From positions 1-64,000 of the forward strand of contig CALVWR010000009.1 of NCBI GenBank assembly GCA_944367565.1: a DNA stretch of 64,000 bases. The letters run 5' to 3'. The first letter of the stretch is position 1. The number at the start of each line of letters is the position of its first letter. Below, piece by piece: positions 1-9,142 of the stretch. The notes under the pieces were generated by a model that was not told where the DNA came from, searched no databases, and saw only the letters and a list, made by a program, of their open reading frames with translations. The stretch comes from an uncultured Clostridia bacterium (GTDB lineage: Bacteria; Bacillota; Clostridia; Christensenellales; Borkfalkiaceae). The position numbers and the translations under genes were made by a program.

Positions 1-5
1 ATAGC

Positions 6-42
6 AAAAACCCTGAAAAACTCATCGTTTTTCAGGGTTTTT
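6..42. terminator. bidirectional intrinsic terminator
   Basis: Perfect 15-bp inverted repeat (arms 6-20 and 28-42, 7-nt loop) that starts with A5 and ends with T5, so it can work on both strands. It lies directly beyond the 3' end of the minus-strand tRNA-Leu and would end that transcript. Confidence 0.85.
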
Positions 43-72
43 ACAGTGGACAGCATTTTTATCCACTAAACA

Positions 73-155
73 TGGTGTGAAGGATGGGACTTGAACCCAC
101 ACGGATAACCATACGCCCCTCAAACGTACGCGTCTGCCAATTCCGCCACCCTCAC
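73..155 (-). tRNA. tRNA-Leu (anticodon GAG)
   Basis: The minus strand folds as a class II tRNA. The 7-bp acceptor stem is GTGAGGG with CCTTCAC (one G-T pair), the discriminator is A and CCA is encoded at 73-75. The anticodon stem-loop has loop TTGAGGG, giving GAG, and a variable arm precedes the T arm with GGTTCAAGTCC. It has its own consensus promoter at 167-195 and a terminator at 6-42, so it is a single-gene unit. Confidence 0.95.
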
Positions 156-166
156 AAGCACAAATT

Positions 167-195
167 ATTTTAATGTATTTCTTTCGTTTTGTCAA
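167..195 (-). promoter_or_regulatory. sigma-A promoter of tRNA-Leu(GAG)
   Basis: On the minus strand TTGACA (190-195) and TAAAAT (167-172) are separated by 17 bp. The expected start is a few bases before the tRNA 5' end at 155. Confidence 0.85.
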
Positions 196-213
196 GGAAT
201 TCTTAAACTTTTT

Positions 214-777
214 TTATATTTTATAAATCTTTCGATATTTTTCCCGATACCGCTGTGCTTTTTTTACGTGGTTTTCCGTCTCCTTATACGGCATCGCAAA
301 AAGCGTTTTTCCGTCTGCGGAATATCTTTCGTCTTTCAGCCATTGCGACACGTTCCCTTCCCCGGCGTTGTACGCCGCAAGCACCGTGACGGGAAAATCA
401 AATTTTCCGCTTAAATACCATAAATAATAACACCCGAACAGAATGTTTGTCTCCGCATCCAGGATATCGTATTCTTTTTTGCCGAACTTGCCGGCTATAA
501 ATTCTGCCGTGGCGTCCGTGATCTGCATCAGACCTTTTGCGCCCTTGCCGCTTTCCGCGCTTGCGTCAAACCCGGACTCCGTTTTGATCACCGCATAGAC
601 CCAGCCTTGTTCCAAACCGAAAGTTTCGGCATACTTCTGCACAAACTCCGCATAGCGCAAAGGATAAATCCATTGTCGCTCTGCAAAACGATACGCCGAT
701 ACCGCCGCCAAAACCAAAAGTACCGCCAAAACCGCCGCGACAACCCGTTTTCCGTATAACGAGCTTTTTCTTTCCAT
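214..777 (-). CDS. membrane-anchored lytic transglycosylase (SLT domain)
   Basis: A 187-residue protein with an N-terminal membrane segment (about residues 11-28) and an extracytoplasmic SLT domain. The catalytic glutamate is E67 in KTES, followed by GLMQ (82-85) and AYNAG (135-139), the hallmark motifs of family 1 lytic transglycosylases. It would cleave peptidoglycan glycan strands, forming 1,6-anhydro-muropeptides. It is last in the polA-coaE operon, 29 bases after coaE. The purine-rich AAGGAAGG lies somewhat far (about 13-20 bases) from the ATG, but the only upstream in-frame near-start is closed by a stop. Confidence 0.88.
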   Translation of the reverse strand: MERKSSLYGKRVVAAVLAVLLVLAAVSAYRFAERQWIYPLRYAEFVQKYAETFGLEQGWVYAVIKTESGFDASAESGKGAKGLMQITDATAEFIAGKFGKKEYDILDAETNILFGCYYLWYLSGKFDFPVTVLAAYNAGEGNVSQWLKDERYSADGKTLFAMPYKETENHVKKAQRYREKYRKIYKI

Positions 778-806
778 ACGGAAAGTTTATGCAATGTTTC
801 CTTCCT

Positions 807-1391
807 TTATTCGCGCGAGCCCCCCGCCAGCGCATCGATCAGCTTCCCCGCCTTTTCTTCCAGCGCGGCAAGATTTCCGTCGTTTATCAGAACATGGCAG
901 CCGTCGAAGTTTCGGCTTTCATAATCGATCTGCGACCGCATCCGCGCAAGGACCTGTTCTCTTGTCAGACGGCTGCGCTCCATCACGCTGTTAATTCTCT
1001 CTTTCTTCTCCCGGATCACCACGATCACTTCGTCAAATAAACCTTCCGTTCCGCTTTCAAACAGCAACGGCACTTCATAAAACGCGATCTTTTCCCCCCG
1101 CGTTTCCTCTTCCATAGCTCTGAAAATGCGCGGATGAGCGAACGCGTTGAGCGCTGCCCTCTTTTCATCGCTCGAAAACACCGTATTTGCCAGAATCTTT
1201 CTGTCCAATCTCGGCGGATCTTCCTTGACTGCATCCGGAAATAACTTCCGCAAATCCTTTAAAAAGTCTTCGCTCCTGCATAGTTTCGCATACGTTTCGT
1301 CGCAGGACGCGACGCAATACCCTTTCCTGCGCGCTACCTCCGCCACCGCGCTCTTTCCGCTGCCGATGCCTCCCGTGATCGCTATCTTCAT
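807..1391 (-). CDS. coaE: dephospho-CoA kinase
   Basis: Catalyses the last step of coenzyme A synthesis, ATP-dependent phosphorylation of the 3'-OH of dephospho-CoA. The protein begins MKIAITGGIGSGKS, placing the P-loop at residues 7-14; the conserved CDE motif follows near residue 32, and HPRIF is the usual CoaE motif. I chose the ATG at 1391 (194 aa) because GAGAGGAAGAG sits right before it; an in-frame start eight codons upstream lacks such a site. It starts 10 bases after the polA stop. A polA-coaE pairing is common in Firmicutes. Confidence 0.93.
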   Translation of the reverse strand: MKIAITGGIGSGKSAVAEVARRKGYCVASCDETYAKLCRSEDFLKDLRKLFPDAVKEDPPRLDRKILANTVFSSDEKRAALNAFAHPRIFRAMEEETRGEKIAFYEVPLLFESGTEGLFDEVIVVIREKKERINSVMERSRLTREQVLARMRSQIDYESRNFDGCHVLINDGNLAALEEKAGKLIDALAGGSRE

Positions 1392-1401
1392 CTCTTCCTC
1401 T

Positions 1402-3945
1402 CTACTTTGCGTCATACCACGTTTCGCCGCATTCCGTTTCCACGGTGAGCGGGACCTTCAGTTTTACCGCGTTTTCCATTTCGTACACTAAAAGTTTTTC
1501 CACTTCTTCCTTTTCGCTCTTCAGACAATCGATGATCAACTCGTCATGAACCTGCAAAATCAGCTTCGATTCGTATCCGCCGTCTTTTAATTTCCCGAAT
1601 ACGTTCACCATGGCGATCTTGATGATGTCCGCACTGCTTCCCTGTAACGGCATATTCATCGCCGCTCTCTCGCCGAACATCCTTTGATTGTAATTGCTCG
1701 ATTTCAGTTCCCTTATATACCTTTTCCGCCCTAAAAGCGTGGAAACGTATCCGTGTTCCTTTGCAAACTCTACGTTTTTCTCCATGTACTTTTTGACTTC
1801 CGGATATTTCTCGAAATATTTGCGGATATACTCCCTTGCCTGCGCATTCGATATTTTCAGATTCTTTGCCAATCCGTATTCACTGATTCCGTATATAATC
1901 CCGAAATTCACCGCTTTCGCGCTGCGCCGCATCTGCGGCGTCACGTCCTCTTTCTTCACGCCGAAAACCGTCGCCGCCGTCTCGGTGTGAATATCCTCCT
2001 GCGCGTTGTAAGCGCGGATCAGCGCGGGACATTCCGAAAAATGCGCCAGCAACCGCAGCTCGATCTGCGAATAATCCGCTCCCACCAGAATGTGATCGCT
2101 GTCTTTCGGTATGAAAAACCGACGGATTTCCTTGCCCAGTTCATCGCGGACGGGAATATTTTGCAAATTCGGCTCCTTGCTCGATAACCTTCCCGTCGTC
2201 GTCACCATCTGATTAAACGATGTATGCACCAATCCCGTCTTCGGATCTATCAGCGGCTTAAAGCCTTCAATATACGTCGAATAGAGCTTCTGCAACTGCC
2301 GGTATCTTAAAATCAACGGGATCACTTCATGCTCCCCCGCTAACTCCTCCAACACCTCCGCCGAGGTGGAATATCCCGTCTTTGTCTTCTTCGCATGCTT
2401 CAACCCCAGCTTCTCAAACAGAACTTTCCCCAACTGCTGCGTGGAATTCAGATTGAAATTCTCCCCCGAGATCAGGTGTATGCGCGCTTCAAGATTCTTC
2501 AGCTCCTTTTCATAGATTTTTCCCATCTCTTCCAGCGCGTTCCTGTCGATCTTGAATCCTTCCGTTTCCATGGAATACAGAACGTATACCAGCGGCAATT
2601 CCACGTCTTTATACAGTTTTTCCATCCCCTCTTCTTTCAGCCTGGACAACAGTCTGTCGTAAATTTCCCGCAGGGATTTGCCTTGCACCGATTCCGATAC
2701 CCCGTATTCGGCGCATACCTGCGTGAAACTTTCGTCTCTTCCGGTAAAATCCACCAGATATTTCATAACCGATACGTCTTCAAATTCCGCAACAAAACGC
2801 GCATCCAGTCCGTCAAAACGGTGCATCAGTTCCTTTAAATTGTAAGTGATAAACTTTTTGTGCGTTCCGAACGCTCCGCGCAGCGCTTCCACCGCTTCGG
2901 AATACAATACGCCTTCATCAAAAAAGCCTTCTTTTAACCGGACAAAATATTCCCTTTTTCCGTCAAAGACATGAAGGTCGTTTTCAAATATAAGATACAG
3001 CGTTTTTGCCGCAAGCACCCGTTCCAGTTCGCCCCTGCTTTTTACTTCCGCGATGATCGTTTCCGTCCGATGCGCCGCGTCGTATCCTTCCTTCGCAAAA
3101 AGCTCTTCTTTCTGCATCAGTACGCGAAATTCAAGCTCCGCAAATTTCGCTTTTAACTCCGCGGGAAACGGAAATTTCAATTCCATATCCTGCAAATCAT
3201 ACTTGATATCCGCATCCGTTTCGATCGTGGCAAGCGTTCGCGACAAGCGACAGTCCTCCTCTCCCGCAAGCAGCTTCTCCTTCAGCTTTCCCGCGATTTC
3301 ATCGATATGCGCATATACCCCTTCCGCCGTTTTATACTTTTCCAGAAGAAGTTTCGCCGTCTTTTCTCCCACGCCCGCCACGCCGGGTATGTTATCGGAT
3401 GCATCGCCCATCAACGCTTTCAGTTCTATCACCTGTTCCGGATCGATCCCCGTCTTTTCCCGAAAATTTTCCTCCGTCAGTACATCCAGCTCGCTGAGTC
3501 CTTTCTTCGTAAAATATACCGAGGTGCTTTCGTCGACAAGCTGAAAAGAATCCCTGTCTCCCGTTACGATCACCGTCGGCATCTTTTCCCGCTTCGCAAC
3601 CGTCCCGATTATGTCGTCGGCTTCCCACCCCGCTTTTTCCAATATATGAATCCGCATCGTCTGCAAAATGTCCTTCAATAACGGTATCTGCGGCCGCAAT
3701 TCCTCCGGCATCGGCTTCCGCGTCTTTTTATATTCCGCATATAATTCATGCCGGAACGTCGGCGCGTGGACGTCGAAAGCAACCGAAAGATGCGTCGGCG
3801 CAATGTCCTTGATCGCTTTCAGCAACATATTCATAAAGCCGTATACCGCCCCCGTCGGAATCCCCGCCTTTGTCATCATCGGCGGATTGGCGTAAAATGC
3901 ACGGTTGATCAAACTGTTTCCGTCTATCAAAAGTAATTTTTCCAT
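1402..3945 (-). CDS. polA: DNA polymerase I
   Basis: An 847-residue family A polymerase. The N-terminal 5'-3' exonuclease domain (about 1-290) starts MEKLLLIDGNSL and contains the metal-binding stretch around VTGDRDSFQLVD. The polymerase domain has motif A DYSQIELRLLAHFSE, motif B RRSAKAVNFGIIYG and motif C LQVHDELI. The middle domain keeps the fold length, but the DxE of exonuclease motif I is not visible (LIFENDLHVF instead) and the motif II aspartate is missing (YNLKELMHRF). Proofreading is therefore probably lost, as in Bacillus-type Pol I. Roles are Okazaki primer removal and repair. It heads the polA-coaE-transglycosylase operon. Confidence 0.96.
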   Translation of the reverse strand: MEKLLLIDGNSLINRAFYANPPMMTKAGIPTGAVYGFMNMLLKAIKDIAPTHLSVAFDVHAPTFRHELYAEYKKTRKPMPEELRPQIPLLKDILQTMRIHILEKAGWEADDIIGTVAKREKMPTVIVTGDRDSFQLVDESTSVYFTKKGLSELDVLTEENFREKTGIDPEQVIELKALMGDASDNIPGVAGVGEKTAKLLLEKYKTAEGVYAHIDEIAGKLKEKLLAGEEDCRLSRTLATIETDADIKYDLQDMELKFPFPAELKAKFAELEFRVLMQKEELFAKEGYDAAHRTETIIAEVKSRGELERVLAAKTLYLIFENDLHVFDGKREYFVRLKEGFFDEGVLYSEAVEALRGAFGTHKKFITYNLKELMHRFDGLDARFVAEFEDVSVMKYLVDFTGRDESFTQVCAEYGVSESVQGKSLREIYDRLLSRLKEEGMEKLYKDVELPLVYVLYSMETEGFKIDRNALEEMGKIYEKELKNLEARIHLISGENFNLNSTQQLGKVLFEKLGLKHAKKTKTGYSTSAEVLEELAGEHEVIPLILRYRQLQKLYSTYIEGFKPLIDPKTGLVHTSFNQMVTTTGRLSSKEPNLQNIPVRDELGKEIRRFFIPKDSDHILVGADYSQIELRLLAHFSECPALIRAYNAQEDIHTETAATVFGVKKEDVTPQMRRSAKAVNFGIIYGISEYGLAKNLKISNAQAREYIRKYFEKYPEVKKYMEKNVEFAKEHGYVSTLLGRKRYIRELKSSNYNQRMFGERAAMNMPLQGSSADIIKIAMVNVFGKLKDGGYESKLILQVHDELIIDCLKSEKEEVEKLLVYEMENAVKLKVPLTVETECGETWYDAK

Positions 3946-4083
3946 AAAACCCCGTCAAAATTCTTGATTTTTGCTTCAATCTGTGGTATGATTTATCAGC
4001 AATCGGATTTATTTTATTTTAACAAATTGCATAAAAAAATGCAAGCCTTACTATAAGCGTTTGTATTTTTGCAAAAATAATTT

Positions 4084-4170
4084 GCCGCCGTGGTGAAATT
4101 GGCAGACGCACGGGACTCAAAATCCCGCGGTAGAGATACCGTGTCGGTTCGACCCCGACCGGCGGCACCA
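4084..4170 (+). tRNA. tRNA-Leu (anticodon CAA)
   Basis: Class II tRNA with acceptor GCCGCCG (4084-4090) paired to CGGCGGC (4160-4166), discriminator A and encoded CCA (4168-4170). The anticodon loop CTCAAAA gives CAA, and a long variable arm is followed by the T arm GGTTCGACCCC. A weak promoter (TTGCAT, then TACTAT or TATAAG) lies about 20-50 bases upstream, and a terminator follows at 4179. Confidence 0.95.
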
Positions 4171-4178
4171 GATCAAAA

Positions 4179-4226
4179 TAATACGAACCCTGACTTTATA
4201 TCGTCAAGGTTCGTATTGTTTTTTTC
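4179..4226 (+). terminator. intrinsic terminator of tRNA-Leu(CAA)
   Basis: Arms AATACGAACC (4180-4189) and GGTTCGTATT (4209-4218) with extra pairing inside are followed by a run of eight T after one G. It ends the tRNA transcript. Confidence 0.85.
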
Positions 4227-4399
4227 AATGGAATATTTCGGGGTGATTATTCGCTTTAAATGAAACGCAACACCCTTTCGTTTTTTTCTCAGGCGAGCTA
4301 TCAGGATAAAATCAGGCCGATGTAAAGTTTTCGTTTTTTCTTGTTTTTATTATTTCCGATCTTTCCAGTATGCCTGATGTTTTCAATTTTACATAATGA

Positions 4400-6190
4400 C
4401 TATTCAGCACGTTGCGGATAACGGGAACGCAGCTTTTTTATTTTCGATTCGATAAATAATTCCGGTTCTTTTTTTCTTACCTCTGCTTGATTGCCCCATC
4501 CCCAATGCATCATCCGGACCACGCCGCATTCTTCGCAAAATTTTTCAAAATCCGAGATCCGTTTGTCAAATACGGCTTTCTGGCAATAATATGTTCCGAA
4601 TTCAGCTAATAAATATTTTACCGCAATCATTTCCCGCTTTACCCGCAAGCTCGCCACCGCATCTTCGCGCACAGCTTCTAACCCCATTTGCAATTCGGCA
4701 TCCCATTTCAAGGCCTCTTTCTCTTCCCAAAAGGAATTCTGCATGATATCCGGGGTCCACATCGTATCAAAAAACATATGCAGTCCGCGGGAACCTTCCC
4801 GCTTATATCTCTCTTCTTTTCTTTTTATAAATTTCCTTTTCATATTAAGATAATTCAGAATGAACGGCGCCGCGGCCCGATAATATTTCTTTATAAAATT
4901 TTCGATCAGTTCCCGCGTATCCAAAGTACAGTTGTACATCAGTTTTGCATTGCAATAGGTTTTTAAATCGCAAAAGCCCGTCGCATGATCCATCAGCAAA
5001 CCTTCGCTGTATACCATCTGCGCACCGATACTGTGATAGAACCGCATATTTTCCGCCATCGGGCTTATTGCGGGAAAATCCAACATATAATTATCGAAAA
5101 ATGTTTGATATTCCCACACCAAAAAGCCTTTCGCTACGGCTTTCCAGCCCATAAACCGTTCGTAAACGGCATGGTTACAGGGCGCAGTGATCGGGTGTAA
5201 TCCGCAGGCGTCAAGCGGGGCGATCTGTACCAGGATATTTTCGTTCAATACAACAGAAGGATGAACGGGTCGATAACTCCCGTTTTCTTTTACTACCGGG
5301 GCGTCTTTATACCGTTCGTAGGCAAAAATGCAAAGCTTAAAATCGCTTTCGGGAAACCTGCGTACTTTCCAACGATAGATCTCCTCCGCAACGGCGTTTG
5401 CAAAACGGTTTTGCGTGCCGGACGGGCCTCCGTATTTCCTGTCGCTTTCCCTGCAATTTTCGCAATCGCAGTGACCGGCATTGTCTTCGATCCCCAAACT
5501 GAAAAATTTTGCTTTCGGATGAGCTGAAATATATTTTTTCAGATTTTCGATAAAAACTTTCCGCGCGGCGGGGTTCGTCATACAGACCTGCTCGTAATTT
5601 TTTGAATAATATTCGGGATGAACAGGATCTCCGTTTTCGTTTTTCTCTATCGGCAACAATTTCGCTATCGCCGTATGCGCATATAATTCCCCCCATACCC
5701 CGTTCATTACTGGTTTTTCGGAAACATTAAAAGTCATGCTTTCCCCTAAAAGGCGCATGCGGTTAATAAACTCCGGAGAAACTTTTGAATACATGCCGAC
5801 CGGCCAATACCCCACCCAGCGCAACGGAACAGAAGGGACGACCAGTTTGTCCATATCGGGGACGAGGATATCCCCTACGAAAGGGATATCCGTTTCGTCT
5901 TCCGCATAAAATTCAACGCCGCACAAACGGTTCAATAAATCATATATTCCGTATAAGGCGGCGTGCGCCGACTGCCCTGCGATAAAAAACTTTTCTTTTT
6001 CGGAATACAACCGATGCGCGCCGGCGGGCAGCTCCTTGTTCACCGTGACGATAAAAATCGGGCCGTTATTCCGTTCGGCAAGCGTGCATCCGCACGCCTG
6101 CCGAACAAAACGAATCAATTCTTCAGCCGAAAAATCTAAAATTTTATCGCGATACGGCACATAAACTCCGTATTGACTGATATGCAACAT
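4400..6190 (-). CDS. DUF4838 domain protein, putative cytoplasmic glycosidase
   Basis: A 596-residue protein with no signal peptide, so it is predicted cytoplasmic. Residues about 25-105 resemble the small alpha/beta domain that precedes the catalytic barrel in GH20/GH67-type enzymes (GPIFIVTV, then ALYGIYDLLNRLCGVEFYAE). The middle carries the DUF4838 signature: FSLGIEDNAGHCDCENC followed by a conserved RFANAVAEEI helix. DUF4838 proteins are thought to be glycoside hydrolases, but substrate and catalytic residues are not established, so I do not assign a reaction. It is the last gene of the operon, six bases after the modular protein at 6197, with AAGGACAG before the ATG. Confidence 0.75.
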   Translation of the reverse strand: MLHISQYGVYVPYRDKILDFSAEELIRFVRQACGCTLAERNNGPIFIVTVNKELPAGAHRLYSEKEKFFIAGQSAHAALYGIYDLLNRLCGVEFYAEDETDIPFVGDILVPDMDKLVVPSVPLRWVGYWPVGMYSKVSPEFINRMRLLGESMTFNVSEKPVMNGVWGELYAHTAIAKLLPIEKNENGDPVHPEYYSKNYEQVCMTNPAARKVFIENLKKYISAHPKAKFFSLGIEDNAGHCDCENCRESDRKYGGPSGTQNRFANAVAEEIYRWKVRRFPESDFKLCIFAYERYKDAPVVKENGSYRPVHPSVVLNENILVQIAPLDACGLHPITAPCNHAVYERFMGWKAVAKGFLVWEYQTFFDNYMLDFPAISPMAENMRFYHSIGAQMVYSEGLLMDHATGFCDLKTYCNAKLMYNCTLDTRELIENFIKKYYRAAAPFILNYLNMKRKFIKRKEERYKREGSRGLHMFFDTMWTPDIMQNSFWEEKEALKWDAELQMGLEAVREDAVASLRVKREMIAVKYLLAEFGTYYCQKAVFDKRISDFEKFCEECGVVRMMHWGWGNQAEVRKKEPELFIESKIKKLRSRYPQRAE

Positions 6191-6196
6191 CTGTCC

Positions 6197-7363
6197 TTAA
6201 AAAATAAACACAGGGGAAATGTAAATATTCGACCCAGAAACAAACGCACCGCTATTGCCTGCCATCATCAATACAAGGTTTTCGCAAGTAATTCCCTTTT
6301 CATCCAAAGCCGATTTCGTTACGGAAATTTTTGTCCATTCGGAAGATATATCCGTATAACCGATACTGCTGTTCCAATTTTCTTCCTTGCCTACCTTTGC
6401 AGCCGGTCTTATATTAACATTTGATTCATCGGTTTTCACATAAAATACAATACCGTTTTTGATTTCCGTCGCTCCGGGTAGCGTTATATGGACATAAATT
6501 TGCCACTGATTTGCCGCCGCCGTTAATTGCAGCGACCCGCTATATTCGGTTTCATCCAACGTATATGATGCCGTATCGATGGCAACAGCCGTTGTTCCCG
6601 TGCAGGAAATCTGACGCAAACCTATTCCGGAATCAAAATAAGCGACTTTATCCGGAACGCTTTCCGTATGATAGAGAGCAAGCAGGTCCTCTATCGTTTG
6701 ATTTTCCGGCTTGGCATAAACCGGGGTAATCAAAAATTCCATGCCGTTCACAATTTCCCAATTTGATTGCGCCGATCCCGCTATTCCGATATAAAAATTT
6801 TTTATTCCGCCGTGTTCTTCTATTTCCGAAACGGGGATTTCCACATAGACCCAGGAATTGAGTTGAGAAACGTTCGCTTTATGCGTCCAATATTCTCTGT
6901 TTCCCTCTCCCGGCGCACCATGTCCTACGGTAGAGGGCTGTCCCGCCAACTGCATCACCCAAAAATAGATACTGTCGTAATCCGTCAGATCCGTAACGGA
7001 AGGGGATTCAAACTGCAGGAAAAACTGATATGTCGTCTGTTTCGTCTTTTTTACGTGCAGCGCGCCGTTAAAAAGCAGACCGGGTTCCGGAGAAACATCC
7101 GTTTCGTAATATCCGACTTCCCCGTAGTCGTCCCATGAATTCGTCGAATATGTGCCGAAATACGCCGCTTGCGTCATTCCCGATTCATAATCCAGATATA
7201 ATATTTTATTATCCTCTTTCCTTACGCTCTCTCCCACCGTAACGGAGTTATCCGAAATCGTTTTATTTCCTTCCCACTTCGCCATTACGGGAACGGCGAT
7301 CGCAGGGATCGCAAACACGAGCATCAAGCATAAAATCAATATGTTTTTACGAACTTTTCTCAT
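6197..7363 (-). CDS. exported two-module beta-sandwich protein, function unknown
   Basis: A 388-residue protein with a clear signal peptide (cleavage expected after VMA near residue 28). Two modules of about 165 residues follow, roughly 50-215 and 225-388. Each opens with a phrase such as VAYFDSGIGLRQIS or ILYLDYESGMTQ and closes with ITPVYAK or YISPVFIF. The same module occurs three times in the lipoprotein encoded at 9916-12033. The pattern suggests jelly-roll, carbohydrate-binding-like domains, which is inference from predicted beta-strand character and context. The start ATG overlaps the upstream stop (ATGA), and its Shine-Dalgarno AAGGAGG lies inside the end of the preceding gene. Confidence 0.7.
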   Translation of the reverse strand: MRKVRKNILILCLMLVFAIPAIAVPVMAKWEGNKTISDNSVTVGESVRKEDNKILYLDYESGMTQAAYFGTYSTNSWDDYGEVGYYETDVSPEPGLLFNGALHVKKTKQTTYQFFLQFESPSVTDLTDYDSIYFWVMQLAGQPSTVGHGAPGEGNREYWTHKANVSQLNSWVYVEIPVSEIEEHGGIKNFYIGIAGSAQSNWEIVNGMEFLITPVYAKPENQTIEDLLALYHTESVPDKVAYFDSGIGLRQISCTGTTAVAIDTASYTLDETEYSGSLQLTAAANQWQIYVHITLPGATEIKNGIVFYVKTDESNVNIRPAAKVGKEENWNSSIGYTDISSEWTKISVTKSALDEKGITCENLVLMMAGNSGAFVSGSNIYISPVFIF

Positions 7364-7902
7364 GATACAACCTCCTTAGCGGTTAGCGTCAATTCGATAT
7401 CAAAGGTGAGTTTTTCGCCGGTTTCACCGGCTTCGCCCAAAACGTAATTGATCCAAAAAGTACCTTCCTCCGCCGAGTCTTCGACGATTGCCGCGCCGTC
7501 TTTCAATAAAATCCATCCGCTCAGATCGGACGGAGGATCGGACAGTTGCGTTTCTGTTACTTGATAATAAAGTTTCGCCGTTCCCGTATCGCAATTTTTA
7601 AAATATATGGAGAGAGTCTGCGTTTCCGCGTTGAAATCGTTTCCCGTGCTCAGCGAATATTGCTGCGACACAATCCGCAGATTTTCCAGCCCCTCTGGAG
7701 CCTCCGCATCGTATTCGGCTAACCCGTCCACGTTTAATTTCTCGCCCGTAATTTGCGTAAGCGTGATATCATCCGCCATACCGACCGACCCGTCAGCATT
7801 CTTTGCGCCGTTCCAATTCGCAGATGCGACGGCGATTGCCCCGCCGCCGATCACGAGCGCCATGACAACTGCCAAGATCATGTAACTGCTTCTTTTTTTC
7901 AT
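7360..7902 (-). CDS. small exported protein with DLDFS-type module
   Basis: A 180-residue protein with an N-terminal signal segment ending ...VASA, followed by NWNGAK. The neighbour at 6197 has KWEGNK at the same place after its own signal peptide, so the two share a mature N-terminal motif. The rest (about 45-178) is a diverged copy of the module at the C-terminus of the protein at 7934 and in the lipoprotein at 9348: RIVS, LYYQVTE, DPPSD, a hydrophobic strand, then WINYVL. The arrangement recalls TasA/camelysin-like matrix proteins, but I cannot confirm homology. The ATG at 7902 has GAGG at suitable distance; a GTG four codons earlier overlaps that site. Confidence 0.62.
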   Translation of the reverse strand: MKKRSSYMILAVVMALVIGGGAIAVASANWNGAKNADGSVGMADDITLTQITGEKLNVDGLAEYDAEAPEGLENLRIVSQQYSLSTGNDFNAETQTLSIYFKNCDTGTAKLYYQVTETQLSDPPSDLSGWILLKDGAAIVEDSAEEGTFWINYVLGEAGETGEKLTFDIELTLTAKEVVS

Positions 7903-7933
7903 CGTGATTTTCACCTCGTTTTCATAATTTGAA

Positions 7934-9142
7934 TTAAACCGATTGTATGCCGAGAATAAACGAAACGTTTTTGCCGATATCGGAAATATCGTCGGAAGAC
8001 AGGATAATATTCAGATAATATGTTTTTGCTGTCATTCCTTCCGCAAGCAAAACCGTTCCTTGTTCAAAAACGGCGAAGCCCTCTTCCGTCGGGTCTGTCG
8101 GCGGGGTCGCGAGAGGCTCATCGGTCAGTTTGAAATACAGGGCGGAAGTTTCCGCCAGCCCGCTCGTCATTTCCTGCACCGTTATCTTATAGGTCCCCGA
8201 AAAATTTTCGCTCAGGATAACCGTAACGGCTTTGGAAACGATCCTGTTTCCCGTAGAAAAGTTATCCTGATCGTACGGGATCAGTCCCGAAAAATCCAGA
8301 TCGGAGGCGACCAGAAGCGGATCGGCCGTATTGTAAACGGTCACGGAAATCGTTTTTACGGAAGAGCCGATCGTTACGGTAACATCCGTATTTCCGCTTG
8401 CAACGGCAGTGATCGTTCCCGTTTCCGAAACGGAAACGACCTCTTCGTTATCGCTCTTATACGTCGCGACAAGTTCTGCGGGAACGACTGTCATCTCCGG
8501 CGTCATGCTTTGCCCCTCGTAGAGGGAAATTTCGGTTTGCGTCACTTCAAAATGTCCGCCGTTTTCAGGTTTCAGCGCTCCGTCCACATAACTTAACAGT
8601 TCTTCGCCGCGCTCCGCGCCCTTTGCAATCAACCCGCTTGCGACCTGCGCGATGGAGCGATACTGCGTTGTTTCGGAATAGATGTAATTTTCACCGTTTT
8701 TAATATACGCCCGCGCCGCGATGACCGTCCCGTACGCACTTTCGGGAATATCGTAAAGAACCGTACTGAACTTATCGTATCCTTCTTTATCGGAATTAGC
8801 CAGCCAAACTTCCGTTACTTTATCCGCCGCGTTTTCCGTTTCCGCCGTAAGTTCTTCCTCCGCTCCCAGCAGAGTCGAGGGAATCATCAACATTCCGTAT
8901 TCGGCGCTCGGATTCTCCGATTTGAATTCTTCGCTTATGTACGCGCTGAACCTGATCCCGGAACGATCTTCCTCTTCCTGCTCCTTGTAACGGACGGACG
9001 CGCCTTCTTCCATCAGAACGTTTTCGATATTTTCATTTCCTCCTGCGGAAACATTCCGATACATGAATACCGCCCCGATCCCGCACAGAAAAAACAGGAT
9101 CACGAAAACGGCTGCCAAAGATTTTTTTATATTCGTTCTCAT
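7934..9142 (-). CDS. exported Big_2-domain protein with DLDFS-type module
   Basis: A 402-residue protein with a signal peptide or membrane anchor at about 8-32. Residues 40-185 form a domain seen in Clostridia surface proteins (GIRFSAYI ... YGMLMIP ... AARAYI). Residues about 200-272 are a bacterial Ig-like Big_2 domain (TEISLYEGQ, then VVSVSETGTITAVASG), and about 280-402 the DLDFSGLIPYDQ module shared with the proteins at 7360 and 9348. It should be displayed at the surface, probably in adhesion or glycan binding. The ATG at 9142 was preferred because GAGGAG precedes it; it overlaps the stop of the 48-codon gene at 9139 (ATGA), implying translational coupling. Confidence 0.72.
   Translation of the reverse strand: MRTNIKKSLAAVFVILFFLCGIGAVFMYRNVSAGGNENIENVLMEEGASVRYKEQEEEDRSGIRFSAYISEEFKSENPSAEYGMLMIPSTLLGAEEELTAETENAADKVTEVWLANSDKEGYDKFSTVLYDIPESAYGTVIAARAYIKNGENYIYSETTQYRSIAQVASGLIAKGAERGEELLSYVDGALKPENGGHFEVTQTEISLYEGQSMTPEMTVVPAELVATYKSDNEEVVSVSETGTITAVASGNTDVTVTIGSSVKTISVTVYNTADPLLVASDLDFSGLIPYDQDNFSTGNRIVSKAVTVILSENFSGTYKITVQEMTSGLAETSALYFKLTDEPLATPPTDPTEEGFAVFEQGTVLLAEGMTAKTYYLNIILSSDDISDIGKNVSFILGIQSV

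Noticed and set aside
4227-4399. A possible terminator for the glycan operon
   Set aside because: No clear stem with T tract was found on the minus strand between 4399 and 4227; only weak dyads are present.
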